Counted from the stretch's first letter, positions 20,166 to 31,604 are shown. The stretch: 64,000 nucleotides of DNA from Prorocentrum cordatum (GCA_963575745.1 CAUYUJ010017779.1:62001-126000); one strand, 5' to 3'. Made by a program: numbers and translations. The notes: generated from the sequence alone by a model not told the origin.

Positions 20166-20389
20166 TGGTGGCTGCCATCGGCCGCTGTTGATCGCCATCT
20201 GGTGCATTGATCAGGCCAACGTGCGTTGGCGTTGTGTTGCGCGTGCTTCAGTATACGTGGGCGTTCACTTGAGTGAAACGAGTTGCATCAGTGCAGCACT
20301 TACACTACCATGCGTAATCAACAGCGCATGGGGTTGTCGCCATGGGCTGTGCTCACTGCGTGGAGGCGGCCAGAACTTCTGCATGCGTG

Positions 20390-20600
20390 CGAGAGCAGCT
20401 GCGTCTTGGCGGCGACAGTGACACCCTGACGAAGACGGCTGCATCTCGGAGGGGGCAGCTGACTCGCTGCGAGGACAGCTGCCTCGCGGCGAGGGCAGCT
20501 GCCTCGCGGCGGTGACGTGCGCCTTGATGGGGCAGGCTGTATTCTCGCGAGGCAGCTGCATCCTGGCTGCGAGAGCAACTCGCCTCGCGCCCTAAGTTCA
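20390..20600. repeat. Degenerate minisatellite, unit about 21-24 bp
   Basis: Repeats of a GGCAGCTGCCTCGCGGCGAG-like unit, about eight copies with substitutions and length changes. Minus-strand frames across it (CSRTH..EAAA-like) are artefacts. Confidence 0.7.
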
Positions 20601-20629
20601 CCTCCACCACTCACCCATCGCCGCGCGCA

Positions 20630-23600
20630 TTAAGCCCCCCCCCCCCCCCGCGCCCGCCGCCCGTGTCGCGCGCCCTAAGCACCCCCTTGCCCCCCCCTTC
20701 TCCCTCTGCAGCGCTCTCCGCGCACCATCGGCGACGTTGCCTAGCGCGGCTTGCGTAATCCCATCCGAGCGCCCTGAGCACCGATGTGCTTGGCTTCCCG
20801 TCTGTTCTCCCACCCCGCTGCCGCGGGGGGGGGGGGGGGAGGGCGCTGGAATTCGCATTTCACCGAGCACGTGGCGGTGGCTGAAGGGGGCTGGTGGGAA
20901 TTCATTGCGCCGCATTCTTCCACCAGTCTGGGCGAATGGCGGGGGCGGGCGGCGCGGGCGGGGGAGGGGGCAGCCTTTGCCAGCGACCACGCGGAACCAT
21001 TGTTTGTCCAAGCGCGGTTGTGCGCGCTTGCAGATTGGCCCGTGGGGGCGCCCCGTCAGGGCAGCCTTTGCGCCCGCCCCGCCGCGCGGGCGGGCGCCTT
21101 GGAACTCTCGAAGTCGGCCGCCCGCACCGTTGAGCAACTGCCGCCAGCGCGCCATTCCAGCCTTCCCGTCGTTCCCACGCGCGAGGCGCTGCGGGGGCCG
21201 ATTTGCAGCCGCGGCCGCCCAGCGCGTTCGCGGCGCGGCAGAGCGGCGCCGCGCGGGCGAATGAGCGAGCGCCGCCCGAGGGGCTGCGCGCCATTCTCGT
21301 CATATCTGCGCGTTTGGTTGGAGGGCTTGCCAAGGTGGGCGGTCGATGCTGGGGCGGGCGCGCGATGGGCGCGGGCAACGTGCTAGGGGTGGGCGGGGGG
21401 GGGGGGGGCGCCCGTCGGTGGCGCTTGCGGGCGGGCCATGGGGTCGGCTGCAACGTTCCCATGAGAGGAACGAACGCGGGCGCGCGCGTTCGGGGCGCGA
21501 CCTCGCGCTGAGGCGCGCAGCGGCCGCGGCGTGGGCGCGCCGTTGCCGCGGAAATACCCGCGGCCCCGAGCGGCGCGACCCCGCCAGTTCGCAGGGCGGC
21601 GCGTGACAAATTGACGGGGCGTGCCCCCGAGGCGATTAGCGCGGCGCGGCGGCGCAATTTGGGTCGGCCCGAGACAGATGGAGTCGGTGAGCTCGCAACG
21701 CCACGCAACAACAATATTGCGCGGGTTTCGCGCCGCTTCGCGCGTGGTGGCGCGGAGCCGCGGGCTGGGCAGATGGGGCGCGTCGTGGCAGCGACGTCGG
21801 CGGGCGTTGTTTTGGTGCGCGCGCTGCCCCAGCTGCGCGATGGGCTTTGCGCGGCCGCGCGCGGCGCCCGCGGTCGAAGTCGCGCGGCAGGCGTTCGATT
21901 GAGAATCCGTCAGTGGACGGCGCTGGTTGCGGCGAGTGCGAGCCCCTCCGCCGCGCCCGCCGTCAGCCCCCCCCACCGCGCGCGGCTGGGCGCGGTTGCT
22001 GGGAGCGGCGGTTGCGACTGCGGCGGGGGCGACGAGGGCGGGCGGGGGAGTGCGTGGGGGTGGGTGGGTGGGGGTGGGGGGGAGCGGGGTGCGACGAGAG
22101 GGGCGGGGCGGGGGGGGCGACCCGGGCGAGCATGCGAACGGGGGGAGGGGGCGGGGTGGAGGGGCGCGCTGCGGGGGGGGGTGGTGGACGATGGGGGTGG
22201 GGGATGGGCGAGGAGGGGGGATGGGCTGTGGAGGGCTGCGATGATGATGGGGGTGACAGGCTTGAGCGATCGGAGTCGGCGCACGCAGCGGCCGTCGGCG
22301 ATCGCCGCGCACGTCTGCGTGCCGCGGAGGCGATGGCTACATCGGTGCCCAAAGGTGCAGGGGGTCGCCCGAAACATCGCTGCGAACGGCGAAGGGGTCC
22401 GCAGCCTGGAGGCGCGGGCGGATCGCTGATGCTGCGACCAATGAGCGGCTGAAGGTGGCTCCAACATCGCGGTGGGTGCGTCGGCGACTCGGTGGGTGGC
22501 TTGCCACTTTGGGCTTGGCGGCGTGCTGCTCGGCCACTGTTGCGGCCACTGGCGGGTAGCGCGGGCTCGGGGACTTGCTGGGCCATGAGCCACTTCTGGG
22601 CGCTGTGCACCGCTGCCGAATCCAAATTTGGTAGGCGCCCACTCGTTTTTCGGTTTCTCCTTGCCGCGCCAGGGCGCGGTCCTCCTGGGCACATCGGCGC
22701 TGTGGGGGCAGATCCAGCTGGCGCCCGCGGGCCATGCAGGAAAACGCAATTGTGGGCGCAGCTCAGCGCGGGCGCTGGCTTTTTTCGCAGTCCCCTTGCA
22801 CCTTTCCAGATGCCCCACCTCCCCCCCCCCCCTTCCCCCCACACGCACCGCTTCGCAGCGGGCGCGCGCGTTTCGCTCGGCGTGGAGCTGGGGGCCTCAG
22901 GCGGGGTGCGATCGGGCGGCGTCGGGGTGCCGATTTCGGACAGTGGGGCTGTCGTTGTGCGAAAAGACAAGGTCCTCTGCCACGGCGCTATTCTGCGTGC
23001 ACCGCAGTTCCTCCAATCCTTGCTTGCAGCGATTCGCTGGTCCGCGCTGGGGCCGCCGTGGGCAAGACGCTCGGCCGCGCGCGGGAACAGGTGCCGCGTG
23101 GCCGTCGGCCTAGCGCGCAGCGTGGCCGACGCAATCAAGTGGAACACGACGACTGTGACAGCGGCGGCCGCCTCGGGTTGCGACGCAACAGTTCAGCAAT
23201 GTCGCCGATAGCGTTGGGCCCAGAGAGGTCGAACCCACGGCGCGCGACGAGGGTTTGGAAAGCGTCGCATGCGATCTGCGCAGGGTTGCGTGGGCACCTT
23301 TCAGTTTTCGCAGAAGAAGCTCGGGGATGCGGGTCAGCGCGCGCATGGTCAGGCCGCAGCCCTCGGGGCCGCCACCGCCGCGCAACGCCGTCGGGGCCGA
23401 CGAGTATGGGGCTGCGAATAAGACGTTCGTTTGAGCGAGCTCGCCAGCGCAGCCGAACAACGCCCATCCTTTTTCCCAGCTGTGTTTGGGCGCGAACCAG
23501 TTTGGCCAGGGCCTAGACAGGCCCGCCCCAGCCCAGCCAGCACGACGCAGCCTGGCCTTGGGCCGCCGCTGCTGGCTGGGCGCGCGGGCTGGCGGCGCCC

Positions 23601-24640
23601 GCAATGGCTCGGCAGAACGACGGCAGCGCAGCGCAGGGCGATGGCGGCGGGGGCGGCGCTCCGCGGGCACGCGCTGCTGCAGGACTGGCACGCGCGAGCG
23701 CGGGAAGGCCGTGCTGCCCGTGCGTCGCGGATTGCGTGCTTTGCGGCGCCGCGCCATCGGTCGACGGTGCTGGTGCCGCAGCCCGCGCGGGCCATTTGCG
23801 GCGCCGCGCGCGCCCCGTTTGCGCCTGGGCATGGCGAGGCCAGCAGCGCCCCGTGCGTTTCTTGGGATCGCGCGCGCGCGATCGCGCAGGAGAGCGGGGA
23901 GGGGGGCGACCGCGGCGGGGGCGCTGGGGGCTCGCTGGGGCGCTGGCCCTTTTTGGTCGCCCCCCCTGGAACCCACGAGGGCTTCCAGGCCCGACGCGCG
24001 GCGGCTGCCTTCCAGTAGCGCCGCCGAAGGAACGCGCAGCACTGCGAAGAACCCTTGGTTGCTAACACTGTTGCCCCGACAACCAGCAGTGGGCAAGGTC
24101 GCGTCGGCGCCCGACAGGCGGCCACGGCCCTCAAGCTACTTTGCGAAAACGTGACAGTCGCACAGGGCAGCTCCTGTCCGTAAAGCTTGATGGGCGCAGA
24201 AGCTCGATCGTGGGCAGGGGCGCTTGCCGCCCGCAGCTGCCGCTGCTGCTTGTATTCAGGTGTGTCCCCAGCCCCTCGCCAGTGCCTCCCCAGGGGCGTC
24301 GGCAGCTTCTTGGGCTTCTTCGAATTGCACCCCGCCCGTTCCAACATGGCCATGCCCCCCTTCTGCAACATCCAGGGCCCCATGGACCGCGATGAGCATC
24401 GCCCCTCGCACCTGCCCCCTTCCACCGCAGCCCCCCCCCTCTCCGCCCGTCGCCCCCTCGCCTGCCCCCCCCGCGCGAGGGGGCTTGCACCGTGGTCGGG
24501 GGGGGGGGGGGGGCTGGCTGCGAGGGGAGCAACGCGCGCGCGTTTTGCAGCAAGATGGGCAGCGTTCAATACGCACCGCGCATCTCGAAGCATGCGTGTT
24601 CGACCGCGTCATGTCGTTAGCGTTTCTTCCTTTGTGAGAA
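20630..24640. other. Very GC-rich spacer with G/C runs, no supported gene
   Basis: Contains C and G homopolymers (20635-20650, 20825-20840, 21395-21410, 24498-24513) and GCGCGC-rich sequence. Long frames on both strands (up to 400 codons) are mostly Ala, Arg, Pro and Gly, with no folded-domain character and mirrored on the opposite strand, as expected from base composition. Confidence 0.5.
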
Positions 24641-26212
24641 CGATGACGCCGCGGAAAGCCATATGGCAATGTTTCAAACCAGCGTTGCCGATGGTTGCGC
24701 GGTGTGCGTGCGGAAGCGCGCTGCGTTTGTTTTGCGCGCTTTTGTTTTATATGTTTTTTTTTTTTTGTTTTTTTCCGGCAGCACTTTTCAAGCTGCGTTG
24801 TCCAAGCATTGTTTTCCTTCCGCCTGTCCAATACAAACGCGGTGCGCCGATTGCGCCCAGCCCGCAGAATCCACCATGCCGATGTGTTCCGCCATCGTAT
24901 GCACAAACGTGGCAAGCGACATTCTTTTTCGGGGTTCACGTCGTGCATATCCCCGCCCGCCGATGCTGTTAAGTGTGCGCGGTTTCCGTTACCCCAACGG
25001 TGCCAGCTTCGCTGCGCGTTTGTGTTTGTGTTGTTAACGGGTTTATACGTATTGTTTATCCACTTTTTTTGTAGGGGTTCTTTTGTATGTGTTGCAGGCG
25101 AATGCATGATGTATGTGTTTCCCTTGCGTTAGTACATGGTAATACAACAGTTTTGTCGCGCGTCGCACACTTGGTTGGCCCGTGGGTGCACATCAGTTTA
25201 CTTTGGCTTGTGCGATGGGATTACCAGTGCCACTTGTGCGAAGTTGTGCACTGTGACCGATTGTCTGGCCAGAGCCGTGCACGCCCGCACCCCATGCGCA
25301 ACCAGTATTTAGCTTGACGGTAGGAACTTACGACTGGCAATCCGTCGACCGATCGGGGGTGCGCGCGCGGGCGCGACCAGGGCGCCGCCGCGGGAGGCTG
25401 CGGGGGGGGGGGGAAGGGCACGGCACGCTGTGCGTTTGTGCGCAGCAGCACACCGTCCAGTTCCCCCAAACAGTGCTTGCACTTACGGGTTCTTCCTGGA
25501 ATTTGCATCGTAGGTTGTACGTCATGTGTTCTACCGCATGCATTGCACCGCGTGTAATGTTAGAAACAACTGTTTGGTGTCCACGCCACGCAGGCAAACG
25601 TATCATGCGCGTGTGCGTGCATGGCTTGCGTGTGCGGGGGCGCGTTGGTTTTTTCATGGTTTGTGCGTAAGCATGGCGTGTGTGAACTTATGGTTGCGGG
25701 GTCTGTACGCTGCCGAATGTGGCATGGCTGTCGTGTCGGCCTCAGGGCGCCTACGGTCGGAGTTGCGTCAGTAGCAGGATTGGGCGTGCCACCCGTCTTC
25801 TCAGCATCGCGGCCTTTGCACGTTTGTCATTCGTTTGGTTGCAAGGCGGCCCCTCAGGGGGCTGCGATGGGCATGTTTGGCGTCGAGGGGGGGGCCGCGC
25901 GTGCCAGAGCGCAACGTTCGCCGCTTTCCTCCGCTCGTCGGGGCAGGCCGCGGCGGCGAGCCTGGGGCAGGGGCAGTCGTCGGAGCCGTCGGCGTTCACT
26001 GCGGTTCCTCGGTTTGCCATTGGCGCCGCAGGGGGGGGGGGCAGTAAAGGCGTTATGTGGCATTTGTTGCGTCCGAGCGTCCAGGGGCGGCCCATGGGGC
26101 CTAGCGTGGGCGATCTCGGGCAGTTGCAGCCGTGTTGGCGCATGAGTTTCCTGAGTTGCTTCAGGCAGGAGGTTGTGGCACCCAGCGCCTGGCGCAGACA
26201 CGCCCCCTCGCC
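24640..26212. other. Spacer upstream of gene 2
   Basis: T/G-rich with a T12-class run near 24757-24770. Coding character and repeats are not evident. No promoter motif can be called. Confidence 0.35.
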
Positions 26213-26470
26213 ATGCCTGGCGGCGAGCCTCCACCCAAGAAGGCCAGGTCTGCCATGGGGCCGCCTCCGCCTCCGCCGAAGCCTCGGCCGACGAAGAGGG
26301 CGCCAGCAGGTTCGGAGGCGAAGTCGCCTGCGCCTGGGACGCCTGCCGCCGCCAGCGCGGCCAGCGCCGCGACATCGGCGGCGGGCTCCGTCGCCGGGGT
26401 GATCCCTGCCAAGAGGGCGCCGATGAGGAAGGAGCCCGTGGGCGATTCCTGCCAGTGCGGCCTGTGCAAG
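26213..26470 (+). CDS. Gene 2 exon 1
   Basis: ATG at 26213 (CGCCATGCC) opens a Pro/Ala/Lys-rich disordered leader of about 75 residues, followed by DSCQCGLCK. The frame is open further upstream to 26132, so an earlier start cannot be excluded. The exon is placed to end at 26470 before a GC donor (CAAG|GC, 26471-26472), the position that is in phase with exon 2. Confidence 0.6.
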
Positions 26471-29400
26471 GCGATGGCCAAGGACATTGGTCGCGTCGAG
26501 CCGTCGGCCACCCCCTGCCTCTCACCCACGTCCTCCCGCGCGCCCCCGACGCCGCTCGCGAACCCCCTTCGCGGCCCCTCCTCGCGCGCGGGGTTCGCGA
26601 GAGGTCGGGGGCGTGCGGGCGGGCCAGCAGGACGGGAAGCCTTGGGCGCTGAGGAAGCTGCAGAAGAAGACCGCAGGGACCATGGAGGTGGCGATGGGCA
26701 ACAAGTGCGAGGAGTGCTTCTCCCTGTGGGTTGACGCGTTCAGCCACTTGGAGTGGGACGACCTCTGCGAGCTGAGCCAGGGCGACGAGGAGATCAAGCA
26801 GTCCGTGCTCACCGCCAGGAAGGTGTTCAATGAGCACGAGCCGCCGCCGAAGCCCGTCCAGGAGGTCGCCGAGCGCACGGAGCACACGATCGAGTCCAGG
26901 AGGTCGTACATCGTCTTGACGGAGTCCGACTTGAGGAAGGCGTTGGGCGCTAGGCGCATCACGAAGGCTGCGACGAGCTCCTTGTATACCGCGGAGGTGC
27001 CGAAGGAGGATGAGGATGGCTGGGAGATGGCGTATTGGTTCGTCAACCCGATGGTGCCCTACAGGACCGTGGACGTGGTATCGCGGACAGGCGTCTCCCG
27101 CGATCGCTTCGTCATGGACCGCACGAAGCAGTTGTGGCCCAACCAGGGGCCCGTGATGAGCACCCACAGGACGCAGCTCATGCACAACGAGAAGGGCATC
27201 ATGAACATCATTACCAAGGACAAGATGGGCTACCTGTGGAAGCTGGAGGACTTCTTGCAGTCCAGGCTCGGCGAGAACACCGAGGGCGGCACCGAGGGTC
27301 AGGCGGGCGGCGGCGGCGAGGGCGCAGCTGCCGACGGCTCGACAGGCGGCGGCGCATCGGATGATCCTGCAGACGATGATGACGTCGAGCTGGTTGGTTG
27401 CGCAGCGCCCCTTCCTGCGCCTCTCGGCCAGAGGGGCAAGGCGTTGCCTCCAGGCGGCACCCCGCCGAAGCAGGCCGAACCCCTTCGGCGCGCAGGCTCG
27501 GGCGTCGCGGGCTCGGCGAGCTGCGTCGGCGGGTCCCCGAGAGAGTCGGCGTCCCAGTTCGGCGGCGGCATGTCCGAGGACGGGGACGCGGCGTCCACCG
27601 CTGGCTACATGGAGGCTGGCAGTGCAGGCTAGCCGCGATCGTTGTGTCCATAGAATTGTGCATGTATGAACGCGGGGCTCAGCCCGAGACGCGCGCCGAA
27701 CTACACATTGATGGTCAATGTGTAGTTCTGGTTAGGTGTAACATGGTTGGCCTTTATTGCCCTGGGGTCCCTGTCCAAACATCAGTATCTCAAAGAAATG
27801 CGCAGTTCCCTCGCTCGAGGGAACTGCGCGGTTCGTGGGCTGGCGCCCCAGACACCCGCAGTTATTTCATGTTGGCGACGATGGGGGATGAGCAGTGGTA
27901 GGAGGAGGAGGAGGAGGAGTGGATAATGGAGGTTGGATGGCAGTGGTGTGATCGAGGGGCCCCGCCTTGCCTGCCAGGCAGCAACACGGTGGAGTACTGG
28001 AAGAGCAAGATCGACCTGTCCTTGGTGATGGACGGCCAGGTGGACGGGCGGACCATCAGTGCGTGCAAGAAGGCAGCAGGTAGAAAGATGGCTGCTGATG
28101 ACGAGGCTGCCAGGCTGGACGCGCAGCTGCTGAACAATTTCATGCAGCTGATCCTCATGGCCCAGGCCCTCCAACCTGCCACCATTCAGGGCATCGAGAA
28201 AAGTGAGCTGGCCATCTACCTGGGCAAGATGAAGGATGAGAAGGTCAAGTTTCCTTTGGGCACCAGCGAGAAGCTCTTGCACATGAAGATCGCTGACCAG
28301 CAGCAGCTGGGGAATATGATCGGTCTCTTTGATGCCCTGGACCCGTTCACTACTTCAGAGCTGGCCTCAGGTTTCGACCCTGAGAACCCTCGGTTGAGTG
28401 ACATCGAGCTGCCGATGGGCGCCAAGACGAGGTTGTTGGTTCACATCTCAGTTGATGCGATGCTGCTCCCAATGCTCGCCAAGGGCATGGACTCACGCGC
28501 CCAGGTGGAGACCTACTTGAAGTTCTGCATCGATCGGTCCAAGGACGTCGACATCTTGGAGCTCGACGCGAACGCGGGCGCGTGCATATCGGAGTGCCTC
28601 GACGCGTGGCAGGCCGTGTACGCCCTCGTGCGCTTGGATCTGGACCCCGAGCTGGAGGATTCTCGGGCCCAGACCACCACCCCACCTAGTTTGCGCTAGT
28701 GGCCAGGAGGAGCTTTTCCGCATTCCAGCGTGGTTGTTTCATTTCATCTGCGTTGGTGTTCGGTACTTGCCCCAGGGCCAAACGTCCTCAACCATTGTTT
28801 TCGGTCCCTGAAGGTCCTAGTTTTCGTCGGGCTTTCGCGCCCGCGCGGGCTCGAACACGCGCGGCTGCGTTTTTGGAGCTAGGGGCGGGCGTACTTTCAA
28901 GTGGCGTTTTTGGTGTGTCCTGCAATTCCGTCGGGCCAGATCAGCGGTCGCTGAACGCAGCCGATACTTACGTCCAGACCCTCGCTGGGTCGTAGCCGCC
29001 CCCCCGAAACAAACCACCACGCCGAACTGAACGTTGCTTTGGCCCCGACCCCTGGAGGGGGCCATAGGAGTGCGTGCAGCGCCTCAAGGCCGCCATTGGC
29101 AAGACGACCAGGTCGCCCCTGACGGTCGTTGCCGCGGCGGTCGACTCCGACACGTGGTACTCCCAGATGTTGTCCGACTACATCGAGTACGCCCCTGGCT
29201 TGCTCAAGTACCACGCGCGCGTCGCCGAGCTGAGCAGTTGGGCCGACACCTTCGAGGCAGGCGCGGACACATACGACACGCTGGCCGAGCACATCAAGGA
29301 GGTGTCCATCATGAAGGCCCAATTGCGCCCTCAGTCGGTGAACTTCCTGGACGCTAAGATGGCAGCCGCCCTCGCTGCACAGCACGCCCGCGTCGCTGCC

Positions 29401-30908
29401 TCTGTTGCGGGGCCAGATACGATGCAGAGGTGGAGTGCCGTGCTCGCCGAGGCGTCCGCGTTGCTGCCGCACGACAGGCAGGTGGACGAGTGGAAGACCC
29501 AGAGCGCTGCGTCGTTGGCCAAGTTCGACCAGGCTTCCAAGATCGAGGCGATCTGCATGCTGTGCGAGGTGGTCCTCGACGTCGCCACGCGCGGTCCACA
29601 GGCATCCACGTTGGAGCTCGTCGCGTCGAAGATCCAGCCGTTGTTCAACGCAGTGGGTGGCGCATTCATCGAGTGCAGCGCCCTCAAGGATGCCGAGGTC
29701 GCGACCATCTCAGAGTGCACCATGGCGCTGTCCGAGTCGGTGGCGTACGAGATGACAATGGCCAACGTCGGCTTGCTCAACATGGCTGGCGCGTTGCACG
29801 TCCTGGACCTCGCCTCCAAGCTGACCCAGCTCTTGGGTGACCGCGCCAGCCAGACCTTCTACGTCGCCCACTTGCAGAAGACGGTCAACATGCTGGACGC
29901 ATGGGGCATGATGACGCCCCTCGCCGACATGCGCACGAAGGATGAGCTGGTCGAGGGCATCTCGGCGTTCGCTGAGTTCCCTGCTAAGCTCGAGGCACTC
30001 ACCCAGACGGCGTCTGAGCTCGCCGAGTTGAGCTTGACAATGCCACCCGCGGCCAGCTACACCGCCGACAGGATCAAGGCCTTCTACGCCGAGAGTTCGG
30101 ACCGCTTGCGCAGCATCCTGAGCGCCAACCTGGCTGGGACGACTGCTGGCCTCGTGAAGGTGGCCACTTGCCTGGCCGACATGGCCAAGGGCACGCAGCT
30201 GGGCGACGGCGACCAGACGATCCCGTGGCATGAGACGTTCACAGGCAAGAGCTGGGACGGGTTCCTGGCGCACGCCGAGGTGACGCTGCTCACGCTCAAC
30301 CCCAAGGCGCTCGGGTCTTGCATCGACGAGACGAAGAAGGCGTTGCGGGGGAGAGCGCGAGGGGAGGAAGGAGGCAAGGAGAGGAGGAGGAGGGCCGCGT
30401 CTCGCACGGCGGGCCTAGAAGGAGAGGGGAGAAAGAGGAAGGAGAGGAATGAGGCAAGGAGAGGAAGGAGGCACGGAGAGGAAGGACGCAAGGGGGAAGG
30501 AGGCAAGGCGAGGAAGGAAGGAGAAGAGGCGGGAGAGGGAATCAGACGGCAAGGAGAGGCAGGAGGCGAGGAGAGGAAGGAGGCAACGGGAGGACGATGG
30601 CCGCGTCTCGCCGCTTGCGGCATCGCGAGGCCCTCCAGATGTACCTCGCTGTTGCCGCAGTTGGCGGTGGCGAGCCCGACGCACACCTCGTTGGCAAAGT
30701 GCAGAACACCATCCTGAATGGCCACATCACGAAGCTCAGCGGCATCCTCTGCCACAAAGTCAAGACCATCGCGGACCTCGGTCCGCTCCGTGATGCCGTC
30801 CAGAGCGAAATGCTTCATTTCCGCAAGGAGACGGGAATGAAAAAGGAGAAGGAGCTTCTCCACCCTGTGCTGCTCGTCAGGGCGATGCAGGCCCTCAAGA
30901 AGACGTAG
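26213..30908 (+). CDS. Gene 2: five-exon protein of about 1,164 residues, unknown function
   Basis: Proposed exons are 26213-26470, 26631-27627, 27978-28666, 29068-30339 and 30630-30908. Phases agree at every junction (0, 1, 0, 0), and the joined frame ends at TAG 30906-30908. The N terminus is basic and Pro-rich (MPGGEPPPKKARS), followed by two cysteine pairs (CQCGLC at the end of exon 1 and CEEC early in exon 2) that could bind zinc across the intron. Exon 2 ends in an acidic, Gly/Ser-rich linker. Exons 3-5 are helical and well composed (AQALQPATIQGIEKSELAI; FEAGADTYDTLAEHIKEVS), perhaps an alpha-helical repeat. I do not recognise the family. It resembles gene 1 in architecture (long, GC-AG introns, no known domain), suggesting a dinoflagellate-expanded group. 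Confidence 0.75.
26471..26630 (+). other. Gene 2 intron 1 (about 160 bp) with internal hairpin
   Basis: Bases 26543-26550 and 26555-26566 pair with 26604-26611 and 26590-26601 (8 plus 12 bp, with a small internal loop). The acceptor CAG is at 26628-26630. An alternative acceptor at 26602-26603 is also in frame. Confidence 0.55.
26631..27627 (+). CDS. Gene 2 exon 2
   Basis: Frame 0 is open to TAG 27630. Coding sequence starts with DGKPWALRKLQKK and includes GNKCEECFSLWVDAFSHLEW (near 26697-26757). A globular stretch follows (EMAYWFVNPMVPYRTVDVVS near 27026-27085), then an Asp/Gly-rich linker and an acidic Ser/Gly tail. The GC donor at 27628-27629 (GCAG|GC), phase 1, joins exon 3 without a stop. 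Confidence 0.8.
27628..27977 (+). other. Gene 2 intron 2 (350 bp) with two perfect short hairpins
   Basis: Perfect inverted repeats lie at 27698-27728 (14-bp stem, 3-nt loop, GAACTACACATTGA arm) and 27800-27829 (14-bp stem, 2-nt loop, GCGCAGTTCCCTCG arm). The junctions read CAG|GC...CCAG|GC. Confidence 0.75.
27978..28666 (+). CDS. Gene 2 exon 3
   Basis: Starts after CTGCCAG (27971-27977) and reads SNTVEYWKSKIDLSLVMDG, then a helical stretch to ELDANAGACISECLDAW near 28557-28607. Two in-phase GC donors are possible, 28613 (CAG|GC) or 28667 (CGG|GC). I placed the end at the later one because the extra codons (VRLDLDPELED) still look coding. Confidence 0.75.
29068..30339 (+). CDS. Gene 2 exon 4
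   Basis: The acceptor is CATAG (29063-29067), directly after an in-frame TAG that forces an exon start here. The 424-codon segment is rich in Ala, Leu, Ser and Asp with regular helical spacing (CMLCEVVLDVATRG, KLTQLLGDRASQTFYVAHLQ, ADMRTKDELVEGISAFAEF). It ends DETKK before GC donor 30340 (GAAG|GC), phase 0. Confidence 0.8.
30340..30629 (+). repeat. Gene 2 intron 4 (290 bp), almost entirely purine minisatellite
   Basis: Repeats of an AGGAAGGAGGCAAGGAGAG-like unit fill 30360-30595. The frame stays open through it with Arg/Glu/Gly-rich nonsense, which can mislead a gene model. GGCCGCGTCTCGC occurs near both ends (30392 and 30598). The acceptor is GCGAG (30625-30629). Confidence 0.8.
30630..30908 (+). 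CDS. Gene 2 exon 5 and stop
   Basis: Reads ALQMYLAVAAVGGGEPDAHL directly after DETKK of exon 4, then LSGILCHKVKTIADLGPLRD and a Lys-rich end (KKEKELLHPVLLVRAMQALK). It stops at TAG 30906-30908. The junction gives a continuous helical segment, which supports the splice choice. Confidence 0.75.
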   Translation, partial: ALQMYLAVAAVGGGEPDAHLVGKVQNTILNGHITKLSGILCHKVKTIADLGPLRDAVQSEMLHFRKETGMKKEKELLHPVLLVRAMQALKKT

Positions 30909-31582
30909 GTAGGCGACGCCCTGCCAGCCACCGCCAGCCCTCGAGCTCGCTGTCAGAGCGACGGGGCCAGCCCATGTGGTATGTGGTGCACATGTTATTG
31001 TATAAGTTTGATATGTTATGTTATGCTATGTTCACAAACATGCACACGCAAGCACCAACCACGGGCACCAGCGGCACGTTCGCACGACCAAGTTTGCTTG
31101 CTGCGTGGACGGCGCCGCGCCACCGACAGCGCCGCCACGCTGGAGCACCGCATGCATCAGCGCAAAAACCAACACCACAAACGACGTCACGCAATGGGGG
31201 AGGGTGGTGGACGAGGGGGAGTGGGCGAGATGGCGCGCAGGAGGGAGGCCCGCTCCCTTGCTCCGCCGTTCCTGGCCACTCCTCCTCATCGCCTTTCTGC
31301 CCCCTCTTTTTCCACTTAATCTCCCGTCCCGCTACCCCTGACCTTCATCATCCCTCCTCCCCCCTCTCCGCCCGCCCCGCGGGCCTGGGCCCTGCGTCGA
31401 GGCCGACGGGTGGCCGCGGCCGCACTTGTGGGGGATCTCCCTCGTCGTCGCCCTTCCCCCCCCCCCTGCTGTCGTGCTCGCTTTTCTTCCCCTCGTCCTC
31501 TCCCCCCATCTCCCCCCCGTTGTCGTCCTCCCCGTCCTCGCTCTCGCCTCCGCCCGCGCCCTCCCCCCCCCTCCCCCCATCC
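30909..31582. other. Spacer after gene 2
   Basis: Contains a short AT-rich patch (30985-31035) and a C/T-rich tract with C runs (31440-31582). A polyadenylation signal was not recognised. Confidence 0.4.
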
Positions 31583-31604
31583 GCCGTTGCCATTTTGGTT
31601 CAAG
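31583..31604 (+). other. Relict dinoflagellate spliced leader sequence
   Basis: Reads GCCGTTGCCATTTTGG then TTCAAG. Compared with the known dinoflagellate spliced leader (D-CCGTAGCCATTTTGG-CTCAAG) it matches at 19 of 21 fixed positions plus the degenerate first base. The differences are A to T at leader position 5 and C to T near the 3' end. A leader in genomic DNA away from a leader-RNA gene is the usual trace of a trans-spliced mRNA that was reverse transcribed and reinserted. No splice donor GT follows, so this is not a leader RNA gene. Confidence 0.7.

Noticed and set aside
20598-24600. Long open frames on both strands of 190-414 codons
   Set aside because: Very Ala/Arg/Pro/Gly-rich, overlapping on opposite strands, with no domain or splice support; expected from GC content and G/C runs.
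28493-30863. Minus-strand frames opposite gene 2 (up to 259 codons)
   Set aside because: Shadow frames of strongly coding + strand exons.
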